Of a DNA stretch of 64,000 nucleotides, positions 32,530 through 40,991 are shown in pieces. Source of the DNA: DATMER01 sp040349255 (GTDB lineage Bacteria; Acidobacteriota; Thermoanaerobaculia; Multivoradales; UBA5704). Location of the stretch: contig JBEQUE010000121.1 in the NCBI GenBank assembly GCA_040349255.1, positions 24,471 to 88,470 on the forward strand, written 5' to 3'. Positions within the stretch are counted from its first letter, which is position 1. Each line of letters opens with the position of its first letter. The position numbers and the translations under genes are program-made. The notes beneath the pieces were generated by a model, which saw only the letters and a program-made list of their open reading frames with translations, ran no database searches and had not been told where the DNA came from.

Positions 32530-33572
32530 GCGGCCCGGTCGTGCTCGACGCCCGGGACCGCAAGGCCGAGCACATCCGCCTGGCCCTGGAGCCGCGCATG
32601 CAGCTCGGCGGCCACAGCCACTGGGACGACTATGGCTTCGGGCACGAGGCCCTGCCGGAGATCGACATGGCCGAGGTGGACACCTCGGTCGAGTTCCTCG
32701 GCCGCCGCCTGGCGGCGCCGCTGCTGATCTCCTGCATGACCGGCGGCACCGAGGCGGCCGGCCTCATCAACCGCAACCTGGCGGCCGGCGCCGAGCGCAC
32801 CGCCGTGGCGGTGGGTGTCGGCTCGCAGCGCAAAGCGTTGGAAGATCCGGAGAAAGCTGATACCTTTCAGGTTCGCGAGGCCGCACCTTCGGTCCCTCTC
32901 CTGGCCAACCTCGGCGCCGTGCAGCTCAACTACGGCATGGGCGTCCGGGAGTGCCGCCAGGCGGTCGACATGATCGGCGCGGACGCGCTCGTCCTGCATC
33001 TCAATCCGCTGCAGGAGGCGCTCCAGCCCGAGGGCCAGTGCGACTTCTCCGGGCTCCTCCCGAAGATCGGCGAGGTGGTCCGTTCGCTGGACGTCCCGGT
33101 GGTGGCGAAGGAGGTCGGCAGCGGCCTCTCCGAGAGGACCGCCCGCGCGCTGGCCGCGCAGGGGGTCCGGATCCTCGACACGGCCGGGACGGGCGGGACG
33201 AGCTGGGCGCGGATCGAGGCGCAGCGCTCGGGGGAGCTCGACCTCGGCGAGCTGTTCGCCGGCTGGGGCCTCCCGACCCCGCTCTCGATCCAGGAGGTCC
33301 GGCGGGTGGACGGGGTGACGGTGATCGCCAGCGGCGGCCTGCGCAACGGCATGGACGTCGCCAAGGCCCTGGCTCTCGGGGCCGACCTGGCCGGCATGGC
33401 GTACCCGTTCCTCCGCCCGGCGACCGAGTCGCCGGAACGGGTCGCCGGGCAGGTCGAGCGCATCGTCCGCGAGCTCAAGATCTGTATGTTCTGCCTGGGT
33501 GTGAAAACGGTCGCGGAGCTGCGCTCCGTCAAGCTCCGAAAGCTGAGCTCCGAAAAGGGCCCCGAGACATGA
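32526..33572 (+). CDS. fni: Type 2 isopentenyl-diphosphate isomerase
   Basis: A 348-residue FMN-dependent TIM-barrel enzyme. Translation most likely starts at TTG 32526, overlapping the upstream TGA (TTGA), with GGGAG in good position. Signatures are RKAEHIRLAL at the start (binding RxxH), LLISCMTGGT, VGVGSQRKAL, and the metal/diphosphate motif LHLNPLQEALQPEG with its conserved Gln and Glu. TVIASGGLRNGMDVAKALAL is the FMN phosphate-binding region. It interconverts IPP and DMAPP. The gene ends in an ATGA overlap with HMG-CoA reductase. Type 2 isomerase together with a mevalonate pathway is common in Gram-positive bacteria and archaea. Confidence 0.93.
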   Translation: MSGPVVLDARDRKAEHIRLALEPRMQLGGHSHWDDYGFGHEALPEIDMAEVDTSVEFLGRRLAAPLLISCMTGGTEAAGLINRNLAAGAERTAVAVGVGSQRKALEDPEKADTFQVREAAPSVPLLANLGAVQLNYGMGVRECRQAVDMIGADALVLHLNPLQEALQPEGQCDFSGLLPKIGEVVRSLDVPVVAKEVGSGLSERTARALAAQGVRILDTAGTGGTSWARIEAQRSGELDLGELFAGWGLPTPLSIQEVRRVDGVTVIASGGLRNGMDVAKALALGADLAGMAYPFLRPATESPERVAGQVERIVRELKICMFCLGVKTVAELRSVKLRKLSSEKGPET

Positions 33573-34855
33573 GCAATTCAATTCAACCCCTCGTCCCCGC
33601 TGCCGCCGCGGCAGCATCGCAGGCATCGCGCCGTGAGGATCTGGTCCGCGCCCTGGTGCGAGGGGAGCTCCGGTTCCACGAGCTTCCGAAGGACCTCCCG
33701 GCCGAGGAGGCGGCGGAGATCCGCCGCCGCGCCGTGGAGCGGATGACCGAGACGCAGCTCGACAACATCGCCTACCACTCGCTCGACGTCCAGAAGGCCT
33801 CGCGCCGCAACTGCGAGAACTTCATCGGCGTGGCTCAGATCCCGATGGGCGTGGTCGGGCCTCTGCGGGTCCGCGGGCGCGCCGCCGACGGCGATTTCTA
33901 CATCCCGCTCGCCACCACCGAGGCCGCCCTGGTGGCGAGCACGAACCGCGGCTGCGCGGCCCTCACCCAGGCCGGCGGCGCCGTGGTCCGGGTCGAGGAC
34001 GTGGGCATGACCCGCGCGCCCGTGTTCCGCACCTCGGGCATCCAGCAGACCCAGCAGTTCCTGCAGTGGATCCAGGACCACCACGAGGATCTGAAGCAGC
34101 TCACCGAGGCCACCAGCAAGCACCTGCGCCTCCTCGAGGTCCGCCCCTACACCTTCGGCACCACGGTCTTCCTGCGCTTCCGCTTCGACTCCGGCGACGC
34201 CATGGGCATGAACATGGCGACCATCGCCTGCGACCGCGCGGTCAACGACCTGATCGAGCCCGCCACCGGCGTGCCCTGCGTGGCGCTGTCGGGCAACTAC
34301 TGCGTGGACAAGAAGCCGGCGAGCATCAACTTCCAGGAAGGCCGCGGCAAGCGCATCTACGCCGAGATCCTGCTCGAGGCGCCGATCCTCCACCACCAGC
34401 TCAAGACGAACGCGCGCGACCTCGTCGAGGTGCAGTACCGCAAGAACCTGCTGGGCTCGATCGCGGCCGGCTCGATGGGCTTCAACGCGCACTACGCGAA
34501 CGTGCTCGCGGCCTTCTTCATCGCCACGGGCCAGGATCCGGCGCACGTGGTCGAGGGCTCGATGGGCGTGACCTGCATCGAGGCGCGCGGCCCGGACTCG
34601 GTGTTCGCCTCGATCTACATGCCCGACGTCCCGCTGGGCGCGGTCGGCGGCGGCACGGCGCTCGAGACCCAGAGCGAGGCGCTCGCCATGCTCGGCGTGT
34701 CGCCCGATCCGGAGCGCCGCGGCGAGGCCGCCACCCGGCTGGCCGAGATCCTCGGCGCCGTCGTCCTGGCCGGCGAGCTGTCGCTCATGGCGGCCTTCAC
34801 CTCCCAGGACCTGGCGCGGGCGCACCAGAAGCTCGGCCGCGGCGTCGAGGCTTGA
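33569..34855 (+). CDS. HMG-CoA reductase (class I-like)
   Basis: A 428-residue protein whose ATG overlaps the isomerase stop. The HMG-CoA binding motif ENFIGVAQIPMGVVGPL and the NAD(P)H-binding DAMGMNM are those of class I-type (eukaryotic/archaeal-like) enzymes. The catalytic Glu lies in ATTEAALVAS, the Lys in NYCVDKKPASIN, and a late Asp/His pair region follows. It reduces HMG-CoA to mevalonate, the committed step of the pathway. HMG-CoA synthase is not in the window. The stop TGA is also the first part of a palindromic repeat element. Confidence 0.95.
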   Translation: MSNSIQPLVPAAAAAASQASRREDLVRALVRGELRFHELPKDLPAEEAAEIRRRAVERMTETQLDNIAYHSLDVQKASRRNCENFIGVAQIPMGVVGPLRVRGRAADGDFYIPLATTEAALVASTNRGCAALTQAGGAVVRVEDVGMTRAPVFRTSGIQQTQQFLQWIQDHHEDLKQLTEATSKHLRLLEVRPYTFGTTVFLRFRFDSGDAMGMNMATIACDRAVNDLIEPATGVPCVALSGNYCVDKKPASINFQEGRGKRIYAEILLEAPILHHQLKTNARDLVEVQYRKNLLGSIAAGSMGFNAHYANVLAAFFIATGQDPAHVVEGSMGVTCIEARGPDSVFASIYMPDVPLGAVGGGTALETQSEALAMLGVSPDPERRGEAATRLAEILGAVVLAGELSLMAAFTSQDLARAHQKLGRGVEA

Positions 34856-34905
34856 TCCCGTTCCCCCTCTCCCCAGCCCTCTCCCCCGTTCCGGGAGAGA
34901 GGGAG
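34852..34905. repeat. Palindromic REP-like element, copy 1
   Basis: TTGATCCCGTTCCCCCTCTC onward to GGGAGAGAGGGAGC, with complementary CCCTCTCCCCC and GGGAGAGAGGG arms. Nearly identical copies lie at 47735-47789 and 50939-50993. Here it forms the spacer between the HMG-CoA reductase and mevalonate kinase genes and supplies the end of the reductase stop codon. Confidence 0.75.
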
Positions 34906-34910
34906 CAGGA

Positions 34911-35981
34911 ATGACCTCCGTCTCGGCTCCCGGCAAGCTCATCCTCATGGGTGAGCATGCCGTCGTCTACGGCCGCCCGGCCCTGGTGGCGGCCATCGAC
35001 CTCCGCCTTGCCGTCCGCCTCTCGGGCTCCGGAGAGGCCGGCGTCCGGCTCGACCTGCCGGGCCTCGGCGTCTCCGAGCAGATCTCCTGGGCTGAGGTCC
35101 GTGGCTACGCCCGCTCCGCCCGCGACCGCTGGGACGACTACTCGGCGCAGCCCGGTCCGGAGAGCTTCCACGAGATGCGCGGCGAGGACCCGGCCCACGT
35201 GGTCAAGGCCGCGCTGGGCGAGGCTGTCGAGGCGCTCGGCGAACCGGGAGGCGGCCTCGAGCTGCGGGTCGACTCGGAGCTGCCGCTCGGCTCCGGCTTC
35301 GGCAGCTCCGCGGCCACGGCCGTGGCGGTCGTCGCCGGCTTTTTCGCCTGGCGGTCGGCCAAGCCGGACCCGGAGACGGTCGAACGGTTGGCGCTGGAGG
35401 TCGAGCGCCGGCAGCACGGCCACCCGTCGGGCGTGGACGGCGCCACGATTCTGCGCGGCGGCGTCCTCCGGGCCAGGAAAAGGGCCGCGGGCGGCCTGGA
35501 GATCGAGCCGGTGCGGGTCCGCTCCTCGCTCCTGGGCCGGCTTCAGGTCTACGATACGGGTATGCCGCCCGAAGCGACCGGAGCCGTGGTCGCGGCGGTG
35601 CGGCGGCGGCGCGAGCGCGATCCGGGCTGGTTCGAGGAGGTCCTCGACCGGATCGAGGCCGCGACGGCCGCCTTTCAAGTGGAGCTGGAAAGAGAGGGAG
35701 AGGACCGGGACCGCGCTTTGCATCTGATCCGCGCGGCCCAGAGCTGCCTCGAGGAGATCGGAGTCGTTCCCGAGGCGGTCCGGGAGGCGGTGCGGCAGAT
35801 CGAGGGCGAAGGCGGGGCCGCGAAGGTCTCCGGCGCCGGCTCGATCGCCGGTCCGGGCGCCGGATCGCTTCTGGTTTATCATCCGGACCCCGGGAGGCTG
35901 CGCGCCTGCGCCGCTCTAAGGACGTTCCCCTATCACGCTGTTCACCTCGGAGCCTCCGGGTTCCGCGAGGAGGCTGGATGA
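34911..35981 (+). CDS. mvk: Mevalonate kinase (GHMP family)
   Basis: A 356-residue GHMP kinase with SAPGKLILMGEHAVVYGRPA at the N-terminus, the ATP-loop motif ELPLGSGFGSSAATAVAV, and the C-terminal AAKVSGAGSIAGPGAGSLLV. GEHAVVYG is characteristic of mevalonate rather than phosphomevalonate kinases. It makes mevalonate 5-phosphate. It starts at ATG 34911 with GGAGCAGGA upstream, partly supplied by the palindromic element, and its TGA overlaps the ATG of the decarboxylase gene. No second GHMP kinase that could serve as phosphomevalonate kinase is encoded in the block. Confidence 0.9.
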   Translation: MTSVSAPGKLILMGEHAVVYGRPALVAAIDLRLAVRLSGSGEAGVRLDLPGLGVSEQISWAEVRGYARSARDRWDDYSAQPGPESFHEMRGEDPAHVVKAALGEAVEALGEPGGGLELRVDSELPLGSGFGSSAATAVAVVAGFFAWRSAKPDPETVERLALEVERRQHGHPSGVDGATILRGGVLRARKRAAGGLEIEPVRVRSSLLGRLQVYDTGMPPEATGAVVAAVRRRRERDPGWFEEVLDRIEAATAAFQVELEREGEDRDRALHLIRAAQSCLEEIGVVPEAVREAVRQIEGEGGAAKVSGAGSIAGPGAGSLLVYHPDPGRLRACAALRTFPYHAVHLGASGFREEAG

Positions 35982-37003
35982 GCAAGACCACCGTGGCCGC
36001 GCCCGCCAACATCGCGTTCATCAAGTACTGGGGTGCGCGGGACCTCGATCTGGCGCTCCCCATGAACCCGTCGATCTCGATGACGCTCGACCACTGCGTG
36101 ACCCGCTGCACGGTCGAGATCCTCGACGGCGGGCACGACGAGATCTGGCTGAGCGAGCCGGACGGCGGCTTCGGAACTCCCGACTCCGAGTTCACCCGGC
36201 GCGTGGTGGAGCAGCTCGACCGCGTCCGCGCCTGGGCCGGCCGGGACGAGCCGTTCCGGGTCGCCACCCGCAACACCTTCCCGAGCGCGGCCGGCCTCGC
36301 CTCGTCGGCCTCGGGCTTCGCGGCGTTGACGCTCGCCGCGGCCGGCGCCCTCGGCCGGTCGGAAGCGTCGGACCGGGAGATGTCCGAGCTCGCCCGCCGC
36401 AGCGGCTCGGGCTCGGCCGCCCGCTCCGTGCTCGGCGGCTACGTGGAGTGGCCCGACCCCGCCTCGCCCGGCGGCGTGGCGGGAACCAAGGACGAGCCGA
36501 GCTACGCCGTCCAGCTCGCCGAGGCCTCGCACTGGGACCTGCGCGACGTCATCGCCGTGGTCGAGATCGGCCCGAAGGTGGTCTCCTCGCGCGACGGCCA
36601 CCGCCTCGCCCACACCAGCCCGTACTACACCAAGCGCCTGGAGCTCCTGCCCGAGCGCCTGCAGGGCGTGCGGCGCGCCATCGAGGCCCGCGATCTCAAT
36701 CTCCTCGGCCCGATCCTGGAGCAGGAGGCGGTGGACCTGCACATCATCTCGATGTCCTCGAACCCGCCGATCTTCTACTGGAGCCCGGGCACGGTCGCGG
36801 TGCTGCGCGCCGTGCGCGAGCTGCGCCAGGAGGGTCTCGCCGCCTGGGCCACGCTCGACGCCGGCGCCAACGTCCACGTGATCTGCGACGCCGATTCCGA
36901 GGACGAGGTGGCCGAGCGCCTGGAGGACCTGCCGGCGGTCGGCTTCGTGATCCGCGACGGCGTCGGCGACGGTCCGGAGCCCGAGAACACCCACCTGTTC
37001 TGA
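35978..37003 (+). CDS. Mevalonate-5-(di)phosphate decarboxylase family enzyme
   Basis: A 341-residue GHMP-family decarboxylase. Family motifs are PANIAFIKYWGARDLDLALP, NTFPSAAGLASSASGFAAL, RSGSGSAARSVLGGYVEW, and the catalytic Asp in WATLDAGANVHVICDA. The normally conserved second lysine of KYWGK is Ala (KYWGA). Since isopentenyl phosphate kinase follows directly (TGATG junction) and no phosphomevalonate kinase is present, this protein may decarboxylate mevalonate 5-phosphate to isopentenyl phosphate, as in Roseiflexus and Haloferax, rather than the diphosphate. That specificity is inference; the family membership is sure. Confidence 0.9.
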   Translation: MSKTTVAAPANIAFIKYWGARDLDLALPMNPSISMTLDHCVTRCTVEILDGGHDEIWLSEPDGGFGTPDSEFTRRVVEQLDRVRAWAGRDEPFRVATRNTFPSAAGLASSASGFAALTLAAAGALGRSEASDREMSELARRSGSGSAARSVLGGYVEWPDPASPGGVAGTKDEPSYAVQLAEASHWDLRDVIAVVEIGPKVVSSRDGHRLAHTSPYYTKRLELLPERLQGVRRAIEARDLNLLGPILEQEAVDLHIISMSSNPPIFYWSPGTVAVLRAVRELRQEGLAAWATLDAGANVHVICDADSEDEVAERLEDLPAVGFVIRDGVGDGPEPENTHLF

Positions 37004-37785
37004 TGCCACGATTTGATGGCGATACCGTTCTCGTCAAGCTCGGCGGGAGCCTGATCACCGAGAAGACGGACCCGCGCGGGGCGGTCCGGCGCGAGGTGCT
37101 CGCCCGCCTGGCCGGAGAGATCGCGAGCGCCTGGCCGCGCCTGCCGGAGCGCCTCGTGCTCGGCCATGGCAGCGGCTCGTTCGGTCACGTGGCCGCCCGC
37201 GAGCACGGGATCGCCGGGGGGCTCCGCTCGCCGGCCCAGCTCCCCGGCATCTCGAAGACCCAGGAGCGCGCCGCCGCGCTCCACCGCGAGGTGCTCTCGG
37301 CGCTCGCCGCGGCCGGCCTCTCCCCCTACTCCATCGCGCCGTCGAGCTGCATGGTCTTCGGCGGCGGCCGGCCGGCCGAGCTGTTCGACGCGCCGCTCCG
37401 CCTGGCGCTCGACGCCGGCCTGCTGCCGGTGGTCTACGGCGACGTGGTCATGGACCGCGAGCAGGGGGTCGCCATCTGCTCGACCGAGCGCATGCTCGAA
37501 ATGCTCGCCGGCCGGCTGACCGTCCGCCGGGCGCTCTGGCTGGGCGAGACCGACGGCGTCTACGGCGAGGACGGCCAGACCCTCCCCCGGATCTCCAGCC
37601 TGGAAGGGCTGCGCTTCACCTCGCCGGCCGGCACCGACGTGACCGGCGGCATGCGCCACCGGGTGGAGACCGCGCTCGCCCTGGCGCGGCAGGGGGTGAG
37701 ATCGGCGATCTTCAACGGGCTCGCGCCGGGCCTGCTGGAACGGGCGCTCCTCGGGGAGGCTGTGCCGGGCACCGAGATCAGGTGA
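37003..37785 (+). CDS. ipk: Isopentenyl phosphate kinase
   Basis: A 260-residue amino-acid-kinase-fold protein. The N-terminus VLVKLGGSLITEKTDPRG and the motif LGHGSGSFGHVAAREHG, with its conserved His, are the signature of archaeal-type isopentenyl phosphate kinases. PVVYGDVVMDREQGVAICST and GTDVTGGMRHRVETAL are the further ATP and substrate motifs. It phosphorylates isopentenyl phosphate to IPP. The ATG shares a base with the decarboxylase stop. Fosfomycin kinase FomA is a relative, but the isoprenoid context makes that unlikely. IPK is rare in bacteria outside Chloroflexota. Confidence 0.9.
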   Translation: MPRFDGDTVLVKLGGSLITEKTDPRGAVRREVLARLAGEIASAWPRLPERLVLGHGSGSFGHVAAREHGIAGGLRSPAQLPGISKTQERAAALHREVLSALAAAGLSPYSIAPSSCMVFGGGRPAELFDAPLRLALDAGLLPVVYGDVVMDREQGVAICSTERMLEMLAGRLTVRRALWLGETDGVYGEDGQTLPRISSLEGLRFTSPAGTDVTGGMRHRVETALALARQGVRSAIFNGLAPGLLERALLGEAVPGTEIR

Positions 37786-37808
37786 GATCCGGGTACAATC
37801 GGCGAGCC

Positions 37809-38765
37809 ATGGACCGGGCACCCGAACGCACCCTGGAGGACCTCGAGCGGCTGCTCGTCGCGTCGAGCCGGACGTTCGCCCTGGCCATCCCGCAGCTCCC
37901 CGCGCCGACCCGGCAGGAGGTGACGATCGCCTACCTGCTCTTCCGGATCGCGGACACCTTCGAGGATGCCTCGTCGTGGCCGCGGGCCCGCCGGGTCGAG
38001 GCCCTGGAACGCTTCGCCCATCTCCTGACGAACCCCGACCGGGACGAGATCCGCGAGGTGGCGCGGCAGTGGGCCGACGAGGTGCCCTGCGACCAGGAGG
38101 GCTACAAGGAGCTGCTGGCCGAGATCCCGTTCGTGTTCGACGCCTTCCTCGACCTCTCCCCCGCCGCCATCGGGCTGATCCGCGAGCACACCCTCCGCAC
38201 CACCCTCGGCATGGCGGGCTTCGTGGACCGCATCGGCGAGGACGGCGAGATCCGCCTGGAGAGCCTCGCCGACCTGCGCCAGTACTGCTATGTGGTGGCG
38301 GGCATCGTCGGCGAGCTGCTCACCGAGCTGTTCCTCCTGGACCGTCCCGGCCTGGAGCCGGTCGCCGACGCGCTGCGCGAGCGCGCGCGACCGTTCGGCG
38401 AGGCCCTCCAGCTCGTCAACATCCTCAAGGACTCGGCCTCCGACGCCACCGCGGGCCGGCGCTACCTGCCCGACGGCGTCGAGCGCGCCGACGTCCTGGC
38501 CCTGGCCCGCAACGACCTGGGGACGGCCACCGACTACGTCCTGACCCTGCAGCGCGCCGGCGGCGAGCGCGGGCTCGTGGCCTTCATCGCGCTGCCCGTC
38601 CAGCTCGCCCATGCCACCCTCGACCGGGTGGAGACCGCGGGCCCCGGCTCCAAGCTGAGCCGGCCGGAGGTCTACGCCATCCTCAACCGGCTCCACCGTG
38701 CCCTGGACCGCAACGAGCCCGCGGTCACCGATCCATCCGAGCCCATCCCCGCCGTCTGGCGATAG
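37809..38765 (+). CDS. Squalene/phytoene synthase family enzyme
   Basis: A 318-residue all-helical head-to-head prenyl synthase. The start ATG 37809 follows the IPK stop by 23 bp. Aspartate-rich motifs are YLLFRIADTFEDAS and LQLVNILKDSASDATAGRRY, both matching the DxxxD pattern of the family, with SRTFALAIPQLP at the N-terminus and YCYVVAGIVGELLTELF in between. It would join two farnesyl or geranylgeranyl diphosphates to squalene or phytoene. No desaturase, HpnD or HpnE partner is present here, so hopanoid or carotenoid assignment cannot be made. Its place in the operon couples precursor supply to a C30/C40 product. Confidence 0.9.
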   Translation: MDRAPERTLEDLERLLVASSRTFALAIPQLPAPTRQEVTIAYLLFRIADTFEDASSWPRARRVEALERFAHLLTNPDRDEIREVARQWADEVPCDQEGYKELLAEIPFVFDAFLDLSPAAIGLIREHTLRTTLGMAGFVDRIGEDGEIRLESLADLRQYCYVVAGIVGELLTELFLLDRPGLEPVADALRERARPFGEALQLVNILKDSASDATAGRRYLPDGVERADVLALARNDLGTATDYVLTLQRAGGERGLVAFIALPVQLAHATLDRVETAGPGSKLSRPEVYAILNRLHRALDRNEPAVTDPSEPIPAVWR

Positions 38766-38777
38766 GTGAAACCCGCG

Positions 38778-40664
38778 ATGAAGCTCTCCTCCGTTCCCGT
38801 TCTTCTCGGTCTCCTCCTGGGAGCCTGCTCCGGCCAGCCGGGCCCGGCCCCAGCTCCGGCGTCCGCGCCTGCCGCACAGCCCGCCGCGGCTCGCGATCCC
38901 CACTCCTTCTCGCACCCGGACGAGGTCGCGGTGGACCATCTGAAGCTCGACCTGACCGTCGACTTCGACCAGCGCCAGCTCGCCGGCCGCGCCAGCCTGC
39001 GGCTCAAGGACCACACCGCCGACCGGCTCATCCTGGACACCCGCGACCTCACCATCCGGCGCGTCACCCTCGACGAGGGAGCCGAGACCACCTTCACCCT
39101 CGGCGACGAGGTCAAGTTCCTGGGCCGGCCGCTGGAGATCCGGATCCAGCCCGGCACCAAGTGGGTCCACGTGGACTATGCCACCAGCCCGGACGCCGCC
39201 GCCCTCCAGTGGCTCAGCCCCGAGCAGACCACGGCCGGCCGGCGGCCGTTCCTCCTCACGCAGTCCGAAGCCATCCTGGCGCGCACCTGGGCGCCGGTCC
39301 AGGACACGCCCGGCGTGCGCATGACCTACGAGGCCACCGTGCACGTCCCCAAGGACCTGCTGGCCGTGATGAGCGCCGAGAACCCGACCCAGAAGAACGC
39401 CCAGGGCGTCTACCAGTTCCGGATGCCGCAGCGCATCCCGTCCTACCTGCTGGCGCTGGCCGTGGGCGACCTCGAATTCAGGCCGCTCGGACCGCGCGCG
39501 GGCGTCTACGCCGAGCCCAACGTCGTCGAGCAGGCCGCCTGGGAGCTGGCCGACACGCCGAAGATGATCGACGCGGCCGAGAAGCTCTACGGTCCGTACC
39601 GCTGGGGCCGCTACGACGTGCTGATCCTGCCGTCGAGCTTTCCGTTCGGCGGCATGGAGAACCCGCGCCTCACCTTCGCGACGCCGACCATCCTGGCGCG
39701 CGACCGCTCCCTGGTCTCGCTCGTGGCGCACGAGCTGGCCCACTCCTGGTCGGGCAACCAGGTGACCAACGCCACCTGGAACGACTTCTGGCTCAACGAA
39801 GGCTTCACCACCTACGTCGAAGGCCGGATCATGGAGGCCCTCTACGGCAAGGAGTACTCCGACATGCTGGCCGTGCTCGGCCGCGGCGACCTCGACGGGA
39901 CCATCAAGGATCTGGGCGGCCCGACCAGCCCCGACTCGCGCCTCCACCTGGAGCTCGCCGGCCGCGATCCGGACGATGGCATGACCGACGTCGCCTACGA
40001 GAAGGGCAAGCTGTTCCTGACCACCCTGGAGCAGGCCGTCGGACGCCCGCGCTTCGACAAGTTCATCCGCGGCTACTTCGACACCTTCGCCTTCCAGTCC
40101 ATCGACACCGCCCGCTTCGTCGACTACATGAGAAAGAACCTCCTGGACAGCGACGAAGCGAAATTCCGCGACCTGAAGGTAGAGCAGTGGATCTACGAGC
40201 CGGGCATCCCGTCCAACGCCGTCGCGTTCCACTCCGCCGCCTTCGCCAAGGCCGACGAAGCCGTGGCCGCTCTCGGCCAGGGGACCCCTGCCGCGCAGCT
40301 CCAGACCCAGGGCTGGACCACCCACCACTGGCTCCACTTCCTGCGCAGTCTCCCGAGCCCGTCGAACGTCCAGACCCTGGCGCAGCTCGACGACGCGTTC
40401 AAGCTCTCGGCCTCGAACAACTCGGAGATCCTGAGCGCCTGGCTCCTGCTCGCCATCCAGAGCCGCTACGAGCCGGCCTATCCGGCGCTGGAGCGCTTCC
40501 TGACCGGCATGGGCCGGCGCAAGTTCCTCCAGCCGCTCTACGCCGAGCTGGCCAAGACGCCGGAGGGCACCGAGATGGCGCTGCGGATCTACAAGAAGGC
40601 GCGCCCGGGCTACCATTCGGTCTCGCGCCAGACCGTCGACGAGATCCTGGACTGGAGAGGCTGA
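38778..40664 (+). CDS. M1-family aminopeptidase lipoprotein (leukotriene A4 hydrolase-like)
   Basis: A 628-residue protein starting at ATG 38778, with AGGTGA upstream (a GTG at 38766 is the alternative). MKLSSVPVLLGLLLGACSG is a lipoprotein signal with lipobox LGAC. The gluzincin site is VAHELAHSWSGNQVTNATW with the third zinc ligand in WLNEGFTTYVE, and the exopeptidase motif FPFGGMEN precedes it. The N-terminal beta-saddle and the C-terminal helical domain (HHWLHFLRSLPSP) follow the leukotriene A4 hydrolase subgroup. It would cleave N-terminal residues of peptides in the periplasm. Its place in an isoprenoid operon is unexplained; the next gene starts 5 bp downstream. Confidence 0.88.
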   Translation: MKLSSVPVLLGLLLGACSGQPGPAPAPASAPAAQPAAARDPHSFSHPDEVAVDHLKLDLTVDFDQRQLAGRASLRLKDHTADRLILDTRDLTIRRVTLDEGAETTFTLGDEVKFLGRPLEIRIQPGTKWVHVDYATSPDAAALQWLSPEQTTAGRRPFLLTQSEAILARTWAPVQDTPGVRMTYEATVHVPKDLLAVMSAENPTQKNAQGVYQFRMPQRIPSYLLALAVGDLEFRPLGPRAGVYAEPNVVEQAAWELADTPKMIDAAEKLYGPYRWGRYDVLILPSSFPFGGMENPRLTFATPTILARDRSLVSLVAHELAHSWSGNQVTNATWNDFWLNEGFTTYVEGRIMEALYGKEYSDMLAVLGRGDLDGTIKDLGGPTSPDSRLHLELAGRDPDDGMTDVAYEKGKLFLTTLEQAVGRPRFDKFIRGYFDTFAFQSIDTARFVDYMRKNLLDSDEAKFRDLKVEQWIYEPGIPSNAVAFHSAAFAKADEAVAALGQGTPAAQLQTQGWTTHHWLHFLRSLPSPSNVQTLAQLDDAFKLSASNNSEILSAWLLLAIQSRYEPAYPALERFLTGMGRRKFLQPLYAELAKTPEGTEMALRIYKKARPGYHSVSRQTVDEILDWRG

Positions 40665-40669
40665 CGACC

Positions 40670-40987
40670 ATGAGCGACCGCCACGCGGAGCCGTTCGAGC
40701 GCCTGCGAGCCAGCGTGCTGGAGGGACGGGGCGAGCTGGAGCCGGGCGTGAGAAAGGCCATCGCGGAGGAGCGGGCGATCGGCGCGGTGCCACCGGTCCT
40801 GATCCCCTACCTGGAGAAGGTCGCCTACCAGGCCTACACCGTCACGGACGAGGACGTCGAGACCCTGAAGAAGGCCGGTCTCTCCGAGGACAGGATCTTC
40901 GAGGCGACCGTGGCGGCGGCCGTGGGGGCGGGCCTCAAGCGCCTCCGGCTCGGGCTCGCGGCGCTCGCCGACGTCGAGGAGAAATGA
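40670..40987 (+). CDS. Small CMD/AhpD-like helical protein (no redox Cys)
   Basis: A 105-residue protein starting at ATG 40670, 5 bp after the M1 stop. The second half, VTDEDVETLKKAGLSEDRIF, then EATVAAAVGAGLKRLRLGL, matches the C-terminal helical pair of carboxymuconolactone decarboxylase/AhpD-like proteins. The first half is shorter than usual and there is not a single Cys, so it cannot be a thiol peroxidase by itself. It is 4 bp from the next gene, which encodes a longer member of the same superfamily with a CxxU motif. The two may form a complex, with this one as structural partner. That is inference from adjacency and family. Confidence 0.75.
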   Translation: MSDRHAEPFERLRASVLEGRGELEPGVRKAIAEERAIGAVPPVLIPYLEKVAYQAYTVTDEDVETLKKAGLSEDRIFEATVAAAVGAGLKRLRLGLAALADVEEK

Positions 40988-40991
40988 TCCC

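Noticed and set aside
37560..40793. Very long antisense open frame on the minus strand
   Set aside because: It is opposite the squalene synthase and M1 genes, has no family sequence, and is a typical GC-rich codon shadow. The same applies to antisense frames at 4200-6737, 7283-9682 and 18743-20668.
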